From: an uncultured Roseibium sp.
GTDB taxonomy: Bacteria > Pseudomonadota > Alphaproteobacteria > Rhizobiales > Stappiaceae
Reading direction: 5' to 3'
Assembly: GCF_947494555.1 (NCBI RefSeq)
Contig: NZ_CANLVF010000001.1
Span: forward strand, 930,001 to 994,000
DNA length: 64,000 nt
The translations under genes were made by a program, and so were the position numbers. The notes under the pieces were generated by a model. That model did not search any database and was not told where the DNA came from. It saw nothing but the letters and a program-made list of their open reading frames with translations. Within the stretch, counting starts at the first letter, position 1. Every line of letters starts with the position of its first letter. This document shows, piece by piece, positions 55,817-64,000 of this stretch.

Positions 55817-56887
55817 GGTTGACAGCTATCTCGCGTTACGAAGCTGATAGAATGCTTTGTGGACCTGGGACGTTTGCGAGAAATCGGCTTACGCAATGTT
55901 GAGCGCTGGCCTCCTCAAAGACCGGTTTTGACAACTGACCTTGTGGCCAATGCTGCTCTTTCTCGACCTGAAAGGCCGCCGTGTGATCAACGGGATCATT
56001 CGCGACTTAACGCGATCGTTGATCCCATCGGCGACAAACGTCTCCTTTGCGCCCCATTCCGTTCATGCGTTGGCATTCGATCTGATCCCTACAGCAGTCG
56101 TTTCTTGATCTTCCACAGTGGCGAAGTTTGTATTCATGCGACATCTATTCGCCAAATCGAACCAACAAAACATCCAATGCCAGGTTTTAGTATTGGACAT
56201 TCCAAACCACATGGCGCACGATGCGTAGTGGAAAAGCCGACTAGGTTTCAGAATCAAGTTGACAATTCAAAGATCCCAGGCCGGGTTTGGTTGTCATTGA
56301 ACTCTTTCCTATTAGAGTATCCAAACAATCGATCTTCATGTGTCGCTCGGAACTGGCGAAAAAGGATCGTATACAGCGAAAAGAAGCCTGTATTCTTATC
56401 TCCTTCACTTACGTGCCCGGTTGGAGTGACCGAGCCGACTAAGACAGTGTCGGTTCATTCGACGAAAAATTGAAAACCGCAATACCGGTGCGATTTGTCT
56501 GGTTGCACAAAAGTTGGAGTCGAATTCCAACTCAATTTTGCTTTAGAGCACTGATAGCGAAGCATCAATTTGAGCTGCAACAAGAAGAAGAAAAGCACGA
56601 CCGGTAAATTCAGGCGACCATGGCTTTGGGTTTTGGAAAGCCACTTAATTGAACGCCGTTGCGTCGGGAAAGCATGTACGGGAGGCAGGCGGCAGTCACC
56701 CGACAGGTGACGACTGGAAACATAATTGGAACCAAGGAACTGAGATGACATGCACATCTGACTGCAGCTCAGATCTAAATGCCATACCTTCGCCATTGAT
56801 AACCAAGACCCACACTATCTCCCAAAAGCCGGGGGCTTCTGTGTCCAGAAAAATGAATAAATCCCGATCGTTGATGGAGCATAAATA
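55817..56887. other. Region of about 1.07 kb without a supported gene
   Basis: The composition is AT-rich from 56060. A 204-codon GTG-start frame at 55859-56473 has no recognisable domain or ribosome site and looks random. A short plus-strand stretch from 55951 (LFLDLKGRRVINGIIRDL) may be the tail of a decayed gene. Nothing else is clear. Confidence 0.5.
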
Positions 56888-57154
56888 ATGGCATTGAGCT
56901 TTCCAAATCAAAGCCGAAGCTACGACCCGGGGAGACAATCAATTCGTTTCACAGGATACGACGGGGTTTTTGAAGTTTCCGTATTTGTTGATGTCGCAAT
57001 TCTCAAGGCAGCGACGAAAGAGTGGTTGTCGGACGAAGCTCAGTATCTCGCCGTGTTCGATCAAATGCGAACCGAAATTGAACAATCCACCCGCAAGACT
57101 TACTCCCGCAAGCCAAGAGCCACCGTTGTGCTCACAGCGGCCAATGCAAAATAG
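56888..57154 (+). CDS. DUF1488 family protein
   Basis: The 88-residue protein matches DUF1488: MALSFPNQSRSYDPGRQSIRFTGYDGVFEVSVFVD and a helical second half (LAVFDQMRTEIEQSTRKTY). Function unknown. GGAG lies 11 bases before the ATG. It is the only clear gene in a decayed, AT-rich region. Confidence 0.85.
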   Translation: MALSFPNQSRSYDPGRQSIRFTGYDGVFEVSVFVDVAILKAATKEWLSDEAQYLAVFDQMRTEIEQSTRKTYSRKPRATVVLTAANAK

Positions 57155-57541
57155 GTTCCAGACCGCACGCAGCAGACATTCGCGTTGTTCATGGTGCATG
57201 ACCTGGGCAGTCGGAGGCGCGATAAACACGCATGTTTCGGTTGACGGGAGGCAACCCAGTCGAATGAAACCAAATAATTCTGAACTCCCAATAGGAAAAA
57301 GCAAAGGCCAAAGGGCAAAAGGCTGGCAATCGCGAACGTAAAAAGCCGAATAAATTGAAAACGAGAATTGAAACGATTGCCCCGACAGCACCGGTTGTGG
57401 CCAAGGGAGTTTTTGTCTCCGGTGTAAGATTACATCGAGACTAATTCATTGAAATTTTCACGGCATACAGGCGAAACTTTCGGCACGGGATACAATTGAA
57501 ACCCGAAGCCGAAGGTCTTTACGCCTCCTGACCCGATAGCC
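57155..57541. other. Intergenic region
   Basis: Holds no gene I can support. A 25-codon frame from 57264 (MKPNNSELPIGKSKG) is too short to judge. Confidence 0.45.
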
Positions 57542-58597
57542 CTATTGAACTACCGTCGCAGAAGCACGTTTCAGACCGATCTCTACGATTTTTAGAGCGA
57601 CTTCTGAATAAGTTAGGCCTATGGGCGCTTTTAGTGCGTCGCCGGATGAATTGAGATATGACAAAGCTCGTGGAAAGTAGCTGCTTCCGGGCGTCATACC
57701 AGGTACGAGGTTGGCTTCCAAAAAATGAGGCGTTCCATACTCATCAAGTTTGATATCAATTCGTCCAAAATCGCGTGCATTGAGCAAGTCGAAGATCTTC
57801 GATGCAGTCAGGCAAAGTTCGCTATGAAGCGGTTCCGGAACGCGCCTGAGTAACTCTTCATTGTCTTGTTTTGCCTGATAACCCAGCAGCCGATCGCCAT
57901 TGCAGTTTTTTGGAGTTGTGATTTCCAACGGCATGACATATCGCGCGTTGGATTTAGGGTCGTCCAATATCGCAATTGTATATTCTTTTCCTGAGAGTTC
58001 TTTTTCAACCAGCGCGGCAGTTCCGAACGAGGCGAAAATACTGCCGACTTTGGACTGATAGCCCTCAAGGTCCCGAACTATCGAGAATTCGTCGACGCCA
58101 TTTCCATTTGCAGCACTGATCGGCTTTATAAACAACGGAAAACCGAGCGGAAGATCTACCTCTTTCTTATACTGGTCCGGACGCGCAACAAAAAAGCTGG
58201 CCGTTGCAATGTTAAAATTCTGCAAAAGCGTTTTCGCCTTGCTTTTGTTTGAATCGAGTTCTAAAGCGCTCCTCGTAGACCCGGTAAAGCTAATAGTTTT
58301 GCTTGAGAAGAAATCTGACAACCATATTCTTTCATCGGTACCTTCAACGATGATATACTTGCTGCATAATACAACTAGATCGGGTGCTTCCTGTGCAACT
58401 TTGTGAAGCGATTCGATGTTGGTCACATTGTGGAAGGATACGTTCTGGTATACTTCGCTAATTGCTTGAAACAGAACTTCGCATGTTTCAACTGAACCAA
58501 ATCCGGTTTCATTATGATTTTCGCTCACTGATGTAATTATTGAAATTCGCTTTGATTTTTTTTCTTTTTTTTCTTCAGTTTTGCTCATAATATTCAT
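57542..58597 (-). CDS. ATP-grasp ligase related to D-alanine--D-alanine ligase
   Basis: The 351-residue protein has the D-Ala-D-Ala ligase order of motifs: a weak N-terminal domain with KRISIITSVSEN, the ATP-grasp loop around LPLGFPLFIKPISAANGNGVDEF, VEKELSGKEYTIAIL, and the metal-binding DFGRIDIKLDEYGTPHFLEANLVPGMTPGSS. The N-terminal part is more diverged than in true Ddl, and a very basic tail (KTEEKKEKKSKR) precedes it. It is AT-rich and 117 bases downstream of the secreted repeat protein on the same strand. It may ligate a peptide or another amino acid pair rather than D-Ala. Confidence 0.8.
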   Translation of the reverse strand: MNIMSKTEEKKEKKSKRISIITSVSENHNETGFGSVETCEVLFQAISEVYQNVSFHNVTNIESLHKVAQEAPDLVVLCSKYIIVEGTDERIWLSDFFSSKTISFTGSTRSALELDSNKSKAKTLLQNFNIATASFFVARPDQYKKEVDLPLGFPLFIKPISAANGNGVDEFSIVRDLEGYQSKVGSIFASFGTAALVEKELSGKEYTIAILDDPKSNARYVMPLEITTPKNCNGDRLLGYQAKQDNEELLRRVPEPLHSELCLTASKIFDLLNARDFGRIDIKLDEYGTPHFLEANLVPGMTPGSSYFPRALSYLNSSGDALKAPIGLTYSEVALKIVEIGLKRASATVVQ

Positions 58598-58714
58598 GTA
58601 ATACTCTTTTCAGCCTACTGCTCACGACGTTGAATCTCAATAAATCAGTCTTAGGCCATAGAACCATTGCCTATCGCCAAGTAAGACTGTTCACGATGAA
58701 GAAATCATAGGTTG

Positions 58715-59470
58715 CTACTTTAGAGTACAAGTCGCATCTACTCTCCGAAATGACCTGTTGCACGCCCATGCGTTCCCGGAATAGTCGATGTGAGCGTTTT
58801 CTGGCACAACTACAGGAATGCAATTGTTCGCCAGTTTTTTGTAGTTGCGTTTGCATTTCCAACCATCGTCGAAAGTATTTCCCGATAGGTACGCATTTTC
58901 AGGAAGTGTAATTGGAGAACAGGATTCGCCCGTTTCCATGTACCCCCTATTGCACTCCCATCCTTTTCCGTAGGTTGCGTGGGTCAAGTGCGCATTCCTC
59001 GGCGCAACTGGTCGCAAACACTCGTCATCCACAGCACGATAGGGAAACTCGCACTCCCAGTTGTCACCGCGCGAATTCAGGAAGCCGTTGAGAGGTACGG
59101 TGATAGCGAGACAATTATTGCCGAAGGTCTTGGAAAAGCCTCTTTCACAGTGCCACCCCGTTCCGGATGAATTTAGGAACGCGTTTTCAGGAACGTGTAC
59201 GGGGTCACAGCTACTACCATCGCTTACAAATCCTCTTTTGCACTCCCATCCTTTCCCGTATGACTTGCCTGTAAGGAAGGCATTGTTGGGAACTTGGACT
59301 GCGAGACACTCTTCTCCTTTCTGATAAAATCCGACCGAACACTTCCAACCATCGCCAAAATTGTCTTTTATCGCATTTTGAGGGATCGGCGTTTGCGCTT
59401 GCAAGCTCGTTCCGAGGAAGAAGATCGTGCAGATAACCCAACAAAATCGAAGATTAATTCCAGCTAGCAT
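58715..59470 (-). CDS. Secreted protein with seven Trp/Cys repeats
   Basis: The 251-residue protein has a signal peptide ending near TSLQA-QT and then seven repeats of about 33 residues with the pattern GxGWxCxRGFxxxxxxCxxVxVPxNAxL. Each repeat has one Trp, two Cys and a VPxNA boundary. Such repeats occur in other alphaproteobacterial exported proteins of unknown role and probably fold as disulfide-tied units. The ATP-grasp gene follows. Confidence 0.82.
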   Translation of the reverse strand: MLAGINLRFCWVICTIFFLGTSLQAQTPIPQNAIKDNFGDGWKCSVGFYQKGEECLAVQVPNNAFLTGKSYGKGWECKRGFVSDGSSCDPVHVPENAFLNSSGTGWHCERGFSKTFGNNCLAITVPLNGFLNSRGDNWECEFPYRAVDDECLRPVAPRNAHLTHATYGKGWECNRGYMETGESCSPITLPENAYLSGNTFDDGWKCKRNYKKLANNCIPVVVPENAHIDYSGNAWACNRSFRRVDATCTLK

Positions 59471-59664
59471 TTTGTGTCCCAGGTGGTTGAGGTTGTCAGA
59501 TATTGTCGATCATTCGAATATTGGTAGAAAGTTGATCGAGTCCGCTGATTAAACCGGTTTTGCTTCGGAAATATTTCTTATTCTTTGATTTAATCTTGTT
59601 TGGCGCCTAATTTTTCCTGCGATTATTTTCAAGATTTTTCTTTTCGCGGTGGAGTAATTCTCTG

Positions 59665-59913
59665 CTAGCCGTCCTCGCCGAATGTCTTTTCCCGCAATGT
59701 GCGGTTCTGACGATTGTCGGCCTCCTTTAGCGAAGCCAATTGGTCTTCCGTAACAACGCGCTCATAGGCTTCTCCGGAGTTTCGGACACGGTACTGGGGG
59801 AACCCATTTCGTGCAGGTAGCTGGGCGACAATTCGATAATTCTGGTCTGGAATAGGAGATCCTTTTGGCCCTGGCCTAATCTTGACTGTCTGTCCAACTT
59901 TAAACTGATGCAT
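59665..59913 (-). CDS. Small hypothetical protein
   Basis: The 82-residue protein begins MHQFKVGQTVKIRPGPKGSPIPDQNYRIV and continues with EAYERVVTEDQLASL. Its KOW/SH3-like beta-rich layout and charged tail resemble small conserved alphaproteobacterial proteins of unknown function. I used this start because the preceding frame (to 60063) is low-complexity. Confidence 0.62.
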   Translation of the reverse strand: MHQFKVGQTVKIRPGPKGSPIPDQNYRIVAQLPARNGFPQYRVRNSGEAYERVVTEDQLASLKEADNRQNRTLREKTFGEDG

Positions 59914-60559
59914 ATGCGGTCTGCTTTTTTCACCGGAGGGTTTTGTCTGCCGTTTTCTTTCATCCGACTTGCGAATTCGACCTTCCTCCGAAGGCCGAAA
60001 AAACGATGAACTTCCGTTGCTGGAGCGCCATGATCTGATGGCGAAATCCAACAAAAGACACACAAGGCCCGTCGGCTGGGCAAAAAACTAAGTTTATGCC
60101 AAAGGCAAAACCTTAGTTTTGGGACCGTTTCGTTTTTGGAAATTCTTCAAACTCGGAAGCGTTCAGCTTACGGGGGTATTTTCTTTCGCATCCCCGTTTT
60201 CTTCCACGGACCACATTACACTTTCTCAGGAAAAAAGATACTCAAAAATGAGGAAAATAAAATAAAAATCCCATATTTTTCTTAGCGCAAAAAAACAAAA
60301 AATCTCTCTTTAATTAAAGAATTAAAATTTTTATTTCAAGTTTATTTAATGAACCATGTATTGCGTGAGTTATGCAGGAGGGAGTTTCGATAATTCGTAT
60401 GCTTTTCTTTCTCGGTGCAAGCTGCTGAGTTGCTTCCAGTCGTGAGCCTACCTAGTTTCACTAGGCGCAGAGCAAATAGCGAAGTAGGACTGCAGGCGTC
60501 AGCTAAGAGCTTGATGTCCAATCCCTTCAGGTTCTGCGTACATAGACATTCGCCGTCTA
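59914..60559. other. AT-rich intergenic region with a hairpin
   Basis: A nine-base perfect stem (AAAACTAAG at 60084-60092 with CTTAGTTTT at 60112-60120) encloses a small GCC-AAA-GGC stem. The stretch 60230-60350 is extremely AT-rich. A minus-strand frame at 60342-60611 overlaps the next gene and is not supported. Confidence 0.5.
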
Positions 60560-61396
60560 CTAATTTTGTCCACGCGACAATTCGGCTTTTTCCTCGACCT
60601 TGTCTATCCAAACTTCAAATCCACTCAGCTCATGGCGCCCAAAGCTATGTGTCAAAGGAACGTCTGCGGCGTCACGGCCGCGGGCAATGAGCACCCGTCC
60701 GAAACGGGTGTCGTTGTTGCGCGGGTCAAAAACCCACCATTTGCCTCCAAGGTAAACTTCCATCCAGGCAGCGAAATCCATCGGAGCGTAAGGTGGCTGC
60801 TGCCCAATATCGCTGACATATCCGGTGCTGTACCTCGCTGGTATGTTGAGACAACGGCACAAAGCAATCGCCAGATGAGTGTAGTCTCGGCAAACTCCTA
60901 TGCCTTCGTTTAACGTTTCAACCGCAGTTCGGGTTGCCCGCGAATGTTCGTATCCGAAACGCACATGCTTATGAACGAAGTCGCAGACGGCCTGTGCCCG
61001 CTGCCAGCCTAGAGGGAACTCGCTAAAGTGTTCCCACGCGAAGTCGGAGAGCACATCGCTCTCGCAATAGCGGCTTGGAAGGAGGTAAGTGAGCACGTCG
61101 CCTGGCAACTGCTCGACTGGGTGCTGTTCAGCGGCTCCATCGACGGGATCTGAGAGACCGGTGTCTCGAATCAAGCCTTCTGTGGAAACGACAAAACGCC
61201 CCACAGGCGCATTGACACGGTTGCACCAATTCCCAAAATCATCACGGTATGCCTCGATTGCAACCGATGGATCCGTCACCAGAAGATCAGGCTTTTCGAG
61301 ATCGCTTGCTCGCGAATAGTGCACGTTGAGCATCAGGATCATTGGTGTTGGTGCGGGTAGTTGGAAAGTAAGCCGGCATCCAAGTCGCATACGCAT
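60560..61396 (-). CDS. Transglutaminase-like protein
   Basis: The 278-residue protein has an N-terminal transglutaminase_N-type beta domain (about 1-120) and the catalytic core GIGVCRDYTHLAIALCRCLNIPARYSTGYV with the nucleophile Cys, followed by PMDFAAWMEVYLGGKWWVFDPRNN. Where many members have HAW, this one has AAW, so the catalytic His may be missing or replaced; I recall that this subfamily often shows the change. It likely acts on peptides or cell-wall material in the cytoplasm. ATG 61390 is also possible. Confidence 0.8.
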   Translation of the reverse strand: MRMRLGCRLTFQLPAPTPMILMLNVHYSRASDLEKPDLLVTDPSVAIEAYRDDFGNWCNRVNAPVGRFVVSTEGLIRDTGLSDPVDGAAEQHPVEQLPGDVLTYLLPSRYCESDVLSDFAWEHFSEFPLGWQRAQAVCDFVHKHVRFGYEHSRATRTAVETLNEGIGVCRDYTHLAIALCRCLNIPARYSTGYVSDIGQQPPYAPMDFAAWMEVYLGGKWWVFDPRNNDTRFGRVLIARGRDAADVPLTHSFGRHELSGFEVWIDKVEEKAELSRGQN

Positions 61397-61903
61397 TACT
61401 CTGCACCTGACTTTTGCAACATTTCGTCGACCAAGAGGCCAAGAAGAAATCTGTCGGGACATGTCCGATCTGTAGATCAAATCACGAATCTGCGTGAAGC
61501 GATAGGTGTAAGAAACGTCTCAGTGTGCAGTGACGTTATGGACGAACCTTCCGCCGATCAATTGTCCGTGCGTGGTCCATGTTGATAGTCTGTACCTGCC
61601 CGACTTGAGTTCACCCCTTTCTAGTCCGTGTTTCATTAGACTCTTTGCCATCCGGATCGTCGATCAACCTTGCTGTGTGCCAGTTTTCGAACGGCTCTTG
61701 CACGCCTCTAAGCGCAAGGAAAAGCTATCTGAGCCTGTCCTTCCAGACGTTGCGTCAAATTTAACTCTGTTGCCTGATCTTGAATATTCTGGCACTGCTC
61801 CCACTATGAATTGCGACATGACGCAGACATATGCCCGAGTTCCCGTTTTGAAAAACGTTCCTCGCTGGTTCCCCGGAGCCAGGCGCGGCGAAGTCGTCGG
61901 CGC
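61397..61903. other. Intergenic region upstream of the Tat protein gene
   Basis: A 125-codon frame at 61530-61907 lacks any domain and runs into the next gene; no promoter or structured element was obvious. Confidence 0.4.
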
Positions 61904-64000
61904 ATGAAGAAGGGACCTGAAAACGGGCCGCTCATGGGCCGGCGGACCTTTCTTGGTGCGACGCTAGGTGCCGGGGCATTGCTCAGCAGTACGTCGTTGT
62001 CGACGGCGGCGGGAGCGCGTCTTGCGACAGCGGAACAGTCCTCGATCACTCACGAGGGTATTACATTCACCACCAGTGTGCCGGTTCGGTTCGGGGCATT
62101 CGTCAATGGCTGGCCGGTGGCGATTTCGGATCGCAGCTTCACGATTACCATGACGCCTTCTTCGGGCGACCTACAGGGCGACGGGCGCATCGGGAATGGC
62201 GTGATGCAGGATCCGTTCATCGACTGGAGCGGCGACGGTGAGCAGGGCTTTGAGGCCTATATAGGTGAGGGCGGAACAGGCACAAAAGCTTCCGCGACGC
62301 CCTATAATGACAAGCTCAATCTGCGCAGCATAGAAATCAATGCAGGCGATGAAACCAGTATTGTTGCCGCGCCGCGCATTGCCAGGTTCGTTGACGAGAC
62401 CTCCTGGCAGACGATCAGGGCCTATCCAACACTGACCGTATTGGCCGAGCCGCCCTTTGAGGATGCCTTGCCGCCGGCACCTTCGGCCACCGCGAAGTCG
62501 ATGCCCCGGGCAAGCGAGATCAACTGGAATGTCTTTCGCCAGATCAAAATGCCCGCCGGATATCCGACGCTTGTGGCAACGTCCACCAATCTGCCCAGTT
62601 CGCTCGGGATCTATGGGCAGTTTCCCAGAAAAGGCGAAAACCTGCGGCGGTTCCGTCTCGATGTCGCGATTGGCAACACCAAGTCGAACTATTCGGGGCA
62701 TATTATCGAAGGCTACATGCAAGCCTGTTTCAGTCTGCTCGATGACCGGTATACCGAGGACCAGAAAGCCCCGTTGCTTTACAAGATTATCGGTTTCGGC
62801 AAGCAGATCGACGAGATCTTCATCCGCTCCGGCTTCAATGACATGTTCCTGTTTTCCGGTGCGGGCCAGGGCCTTGCGTGGTACCCCTTCTGGGTGATTG
62901 CCGGGTTTGCGCTACAAGATGGCGGCATGCTGGCCCGGGCGGCGTTTGCGCGCACGCAGTGGGACCAGACCTACTGGGTTGACCAGGACCGCATCGATAG
63001 TGCCGTTCCTGTCGGCAACTTCACCAATATTCCCCAGGGCTGGTTCCAGGAAATGCTGGGCATGCCGATGATCGCGCCAACCGGAAATGACAGCAATCTC
63101 GACAGCCGTTACGGCGAGATTGCGGGGCGCGGTGTCGCCTGGGAAGCCCTGTTCTTGATGTTCCTTCAGGACGGGCCCTCCGGCGAGACTGGGTATTCCT
63201 GGCGCTTGCAGGGCGGGGCCGATGACAAGTCCAATCCGCGGGCATCCGTATTCGGCTTCATGGACCGGATGCGCCTGATCGATCCTACGCCGCAGCTCTA
63301 TACACCGGGACCGCTCTGGAACGTGCTCTACGACAAGTTCCACTCGCTCGGCCTTCGCGCAAAATGGACCGGCGTTCCCGATCAGCCCCATCTTGGCTAC
63401 AATCCCGGCTTCCAGGGCAATCCGGGCGATTTCTTCAAAGGCGGTGACGGGCAGATCAGCTGGGACTATTCGCGGAGGGGCGAATATTCATCGCTTCCGA
63501 TCCTCGAACGCGCCGTGCGCTACAGCCTTGATGGCCGGCAATGGGTCGCGCAGACTGTTGACGGCAACACAGGCACAATCAACGGCCTGATCAAGGGGCA
63601 GGCCTATTATTGCGGTTATCGCCTGCGCAACCAGGCGGGCTGGGGTCCGTGGTCGCAGAACTACCGGAAAATGACCAAGGACAAGGCGGATCGCAATGTC
63701 GTTGCAACAAAGGGAACGGACAGGAACAGCGAACCCGTCAACACGGTTGCCCCGAAACTTCTGGAAAAACTGCTGCCCAACTGGGACGAAGACCCCGGGA
63801 ACTGGGCGGAGATGGCCGATCAGGAGGTTCTGACCGAAGCGGGCAAGGTCTATGCCTGCGGCCTGGGCGACTGGACCGGGTTTCCCGCACCGGCTTTCTC
63901 GTTCCAATGGGTCCTCAATGGCGAACCGGTCAGAGGCGCCACCGACCCGACCTACACAGGGACCACGGATGGCGACCCTCTGCTTTGCCGTTTGACCGCG
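61904..64000 (+). CDS. Large Tat-exported protein with Fn3/Ig-like C-terminal repeats (partial)
   Basis: The open frame of 699 codons runs off the window end, so it is 5' complete but 3' partial. The N-terminus has a twin-arginine signal (GRRTFLGATLGAGALL) and an Ala-rich cleavage region. Residues about 50-520 are rich in aromatic and Gly/Asp segments with no known enzyme motif. Residues about 530-590 resemble an Fn3-type module (YCGYRLRNQAGWGPWSQNY), and the last 60 residues an Ig-like module ending FQWVLNGEPVRGATDPTY. ATG 61934 is an alternative start. Function unknown; surface or secreted role inferred. Confidence 0.78.
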   Translation, partial: MKKGPENGPLMGRRTFLGATLGAGALLSSTSLSTAAGARLATAEQSSITHEGITFTTSVPVRFGAFVNGWPVAISDRSFTITMTPSSGDLQGDGRIGNGVMQDPFIDWSGDGEQGFEAYIGEGGTGTKASATPYNDKLNLRSIEINAGDETSIVAAPRIARFVDETSWQTIRAYPTLTVLAEPPFEDALPPAPSATAKSMPRASEINWNVFRQIKMPAGYPTLVATSTNLPSSLGIYGQFPRKGENLRRFRLDVAIGNTKSNYSGHIIEGYMQACFSLLDDRYTEDQKAPLLYKIIGFGKQIDEIFIRSGFNDMFLFSGAGQGLAWYPFWVIAGFALQDGGMLARAAFARTQWDQTYWVDQDRIDSAVPVGNFTNIPQGWFQEMLGMPMIAPTGNDSNLDSRYGEIAGRGVAWEALFLMFLQDGPSGETGYSWRLQGGADDKSNPRASVFGFMDRMRLIDPTPQLYTPGPLWNVLYDKFHSLGLRAKWTGVPDQPHLGYNPGFQGNPGDFFKGGDGQISWDYSRRGEYSSLPILERAVRYSLDGRQWVAQTVDGNTGTINGLIKGQAYYCGYRLRNQAGWGPWSQNYRKMTKDKADRNVVATKGTDRNSEPVNTVAPKLLEKLLPNWDEDPGNWAEMADQEVLTEAGKVYACGLGDWTGFPAPAFSFQWVLNGEPVRGATDPTYTGTTDGDPLLCRLTA

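Noticed and set aside
55859..56473. 204-codon GTG-start frame in the decayed region
   Set aside because: No ribosome site, no domain, and a random-looking composition; kept only as a note in the gap entry.
61530..61907. 125-codon frame before the Tat protein gene
   Set aside because: Overlaps the next gene in another frame and has no recognisable segment.

Overview
The window is bacterial, moderately GC-rich and densely coded on both strands. It looks like a chromosomal segment of a marine alphaproteobacterium of the order Hyphomicrobiales, most likely near Roseibium/Labrenzia (Stappiaceae). This placement is an inference from protein family content, the VPLPA-type C-terminal sorting signal, the DUF805, DUF1826, DUF1488 and DUF4166 genes, the gatC-GNAT-gatA arrangement and the many Rhizobiales-style intergenic palindromes. 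No rRNA or other strong phylogenetic marker is present.

From 0 to 13 kb the genes are mostly housekeeping or catabolic. They are an exported VPLPA-CTERM protein, an arsR-SRPBCC-DUF899 operon divergent from a glutathione S-transferase, a DMT transporter, a PhzF isomerase, a GNAT-Nudix fusion, a GIY-YIG protein, a pirin, a PPOX-type flavoprotein, an ABC-2 transporter with an acetyltransferase gene between its two subunits, and a D,D-carboxypeptidase lipoprotein. From 13 to 20.5 kb lie a membrane diguanylate cyclase, a very large Sel1-repeat protein, ilvC, and a TetR regulator with a perfect 19-bp palindrome upstream. From 20.6 to 31.6 kb there is a repeat-rich stretch, a DJ-1/PfpI protein, a ribbon-helix-helix protein, an FAD oxidoreductase, gatA and gatC, a second TetR regulator, a YHS protein, a siderophore-interacting flavoprotein, a DUF805 protein and an LprI/MliC-type fusion.

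From 31.6 to 35.4 kb is an acquired, IS-rich patch. It holds a truncated IS5-type end, an unusual gene fusing an N-acetylmuramoyl-L-alanine amidase to an L,D-transpeptidase-like domain, a dead IS5-family element, and an intact IS110-family (IS1111-like) element that appears to have inserted into the terminal inverted repeat of the IS5 copy. The long 3' non-coding end of that element is where a bridge RNA would be expected.

From 35.4 to 52.7 kb the core chromosome resumes: a CYTH-like protein, a LysE exporter, an HD hydrolase, pdxJ, DUF4166 and DUF393 genes, and a probable Zur-controlled zinc-homeostasis operon (COG0523 GTPase plus DUF1826). These are followed by serA, a second ArsR/SRPBCC module, an arylamine N-acetyltransferase set among repeats, and the acetolactate synthase operon. 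That operon is preceded by an attenuator whose leader peptide (MMMSLILVVVGKRASAAG) is rich in Leu, Ile and Val. Branched-chain amino acid synthesis is therefore split, with ilvC about 31 kb from the acetolactate synthase genes on the same strand.

From 53 to 64 kb there are tRNA-Lys(CUU), a cold-shock gene, a decayed region (IS3 OrfA remnant, frameshifted DEAD-box helicase), rpsU with a TTG start, and a more AT-rich accessory stretch. The accessory stretch carries an ATP-grasp ligase of the D-Ala-D-Ala ligase type next to a secreted Trp/Cys-repeat protein, then a transglutaminase-like protein and the 5' part of a large Tat-exported protein that runs off the end of the window.

No CRISPR array, rRNA, prophage or conventional defence island was seen. 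The items most worth following up are the amidase-transpeptidase fusion, the nested IS1111-like element with its predicted RNA, the ilv attenuator, the Trp/Cys-repeat plus ATP-grasp pair, and two families of structured intergenic repeats.
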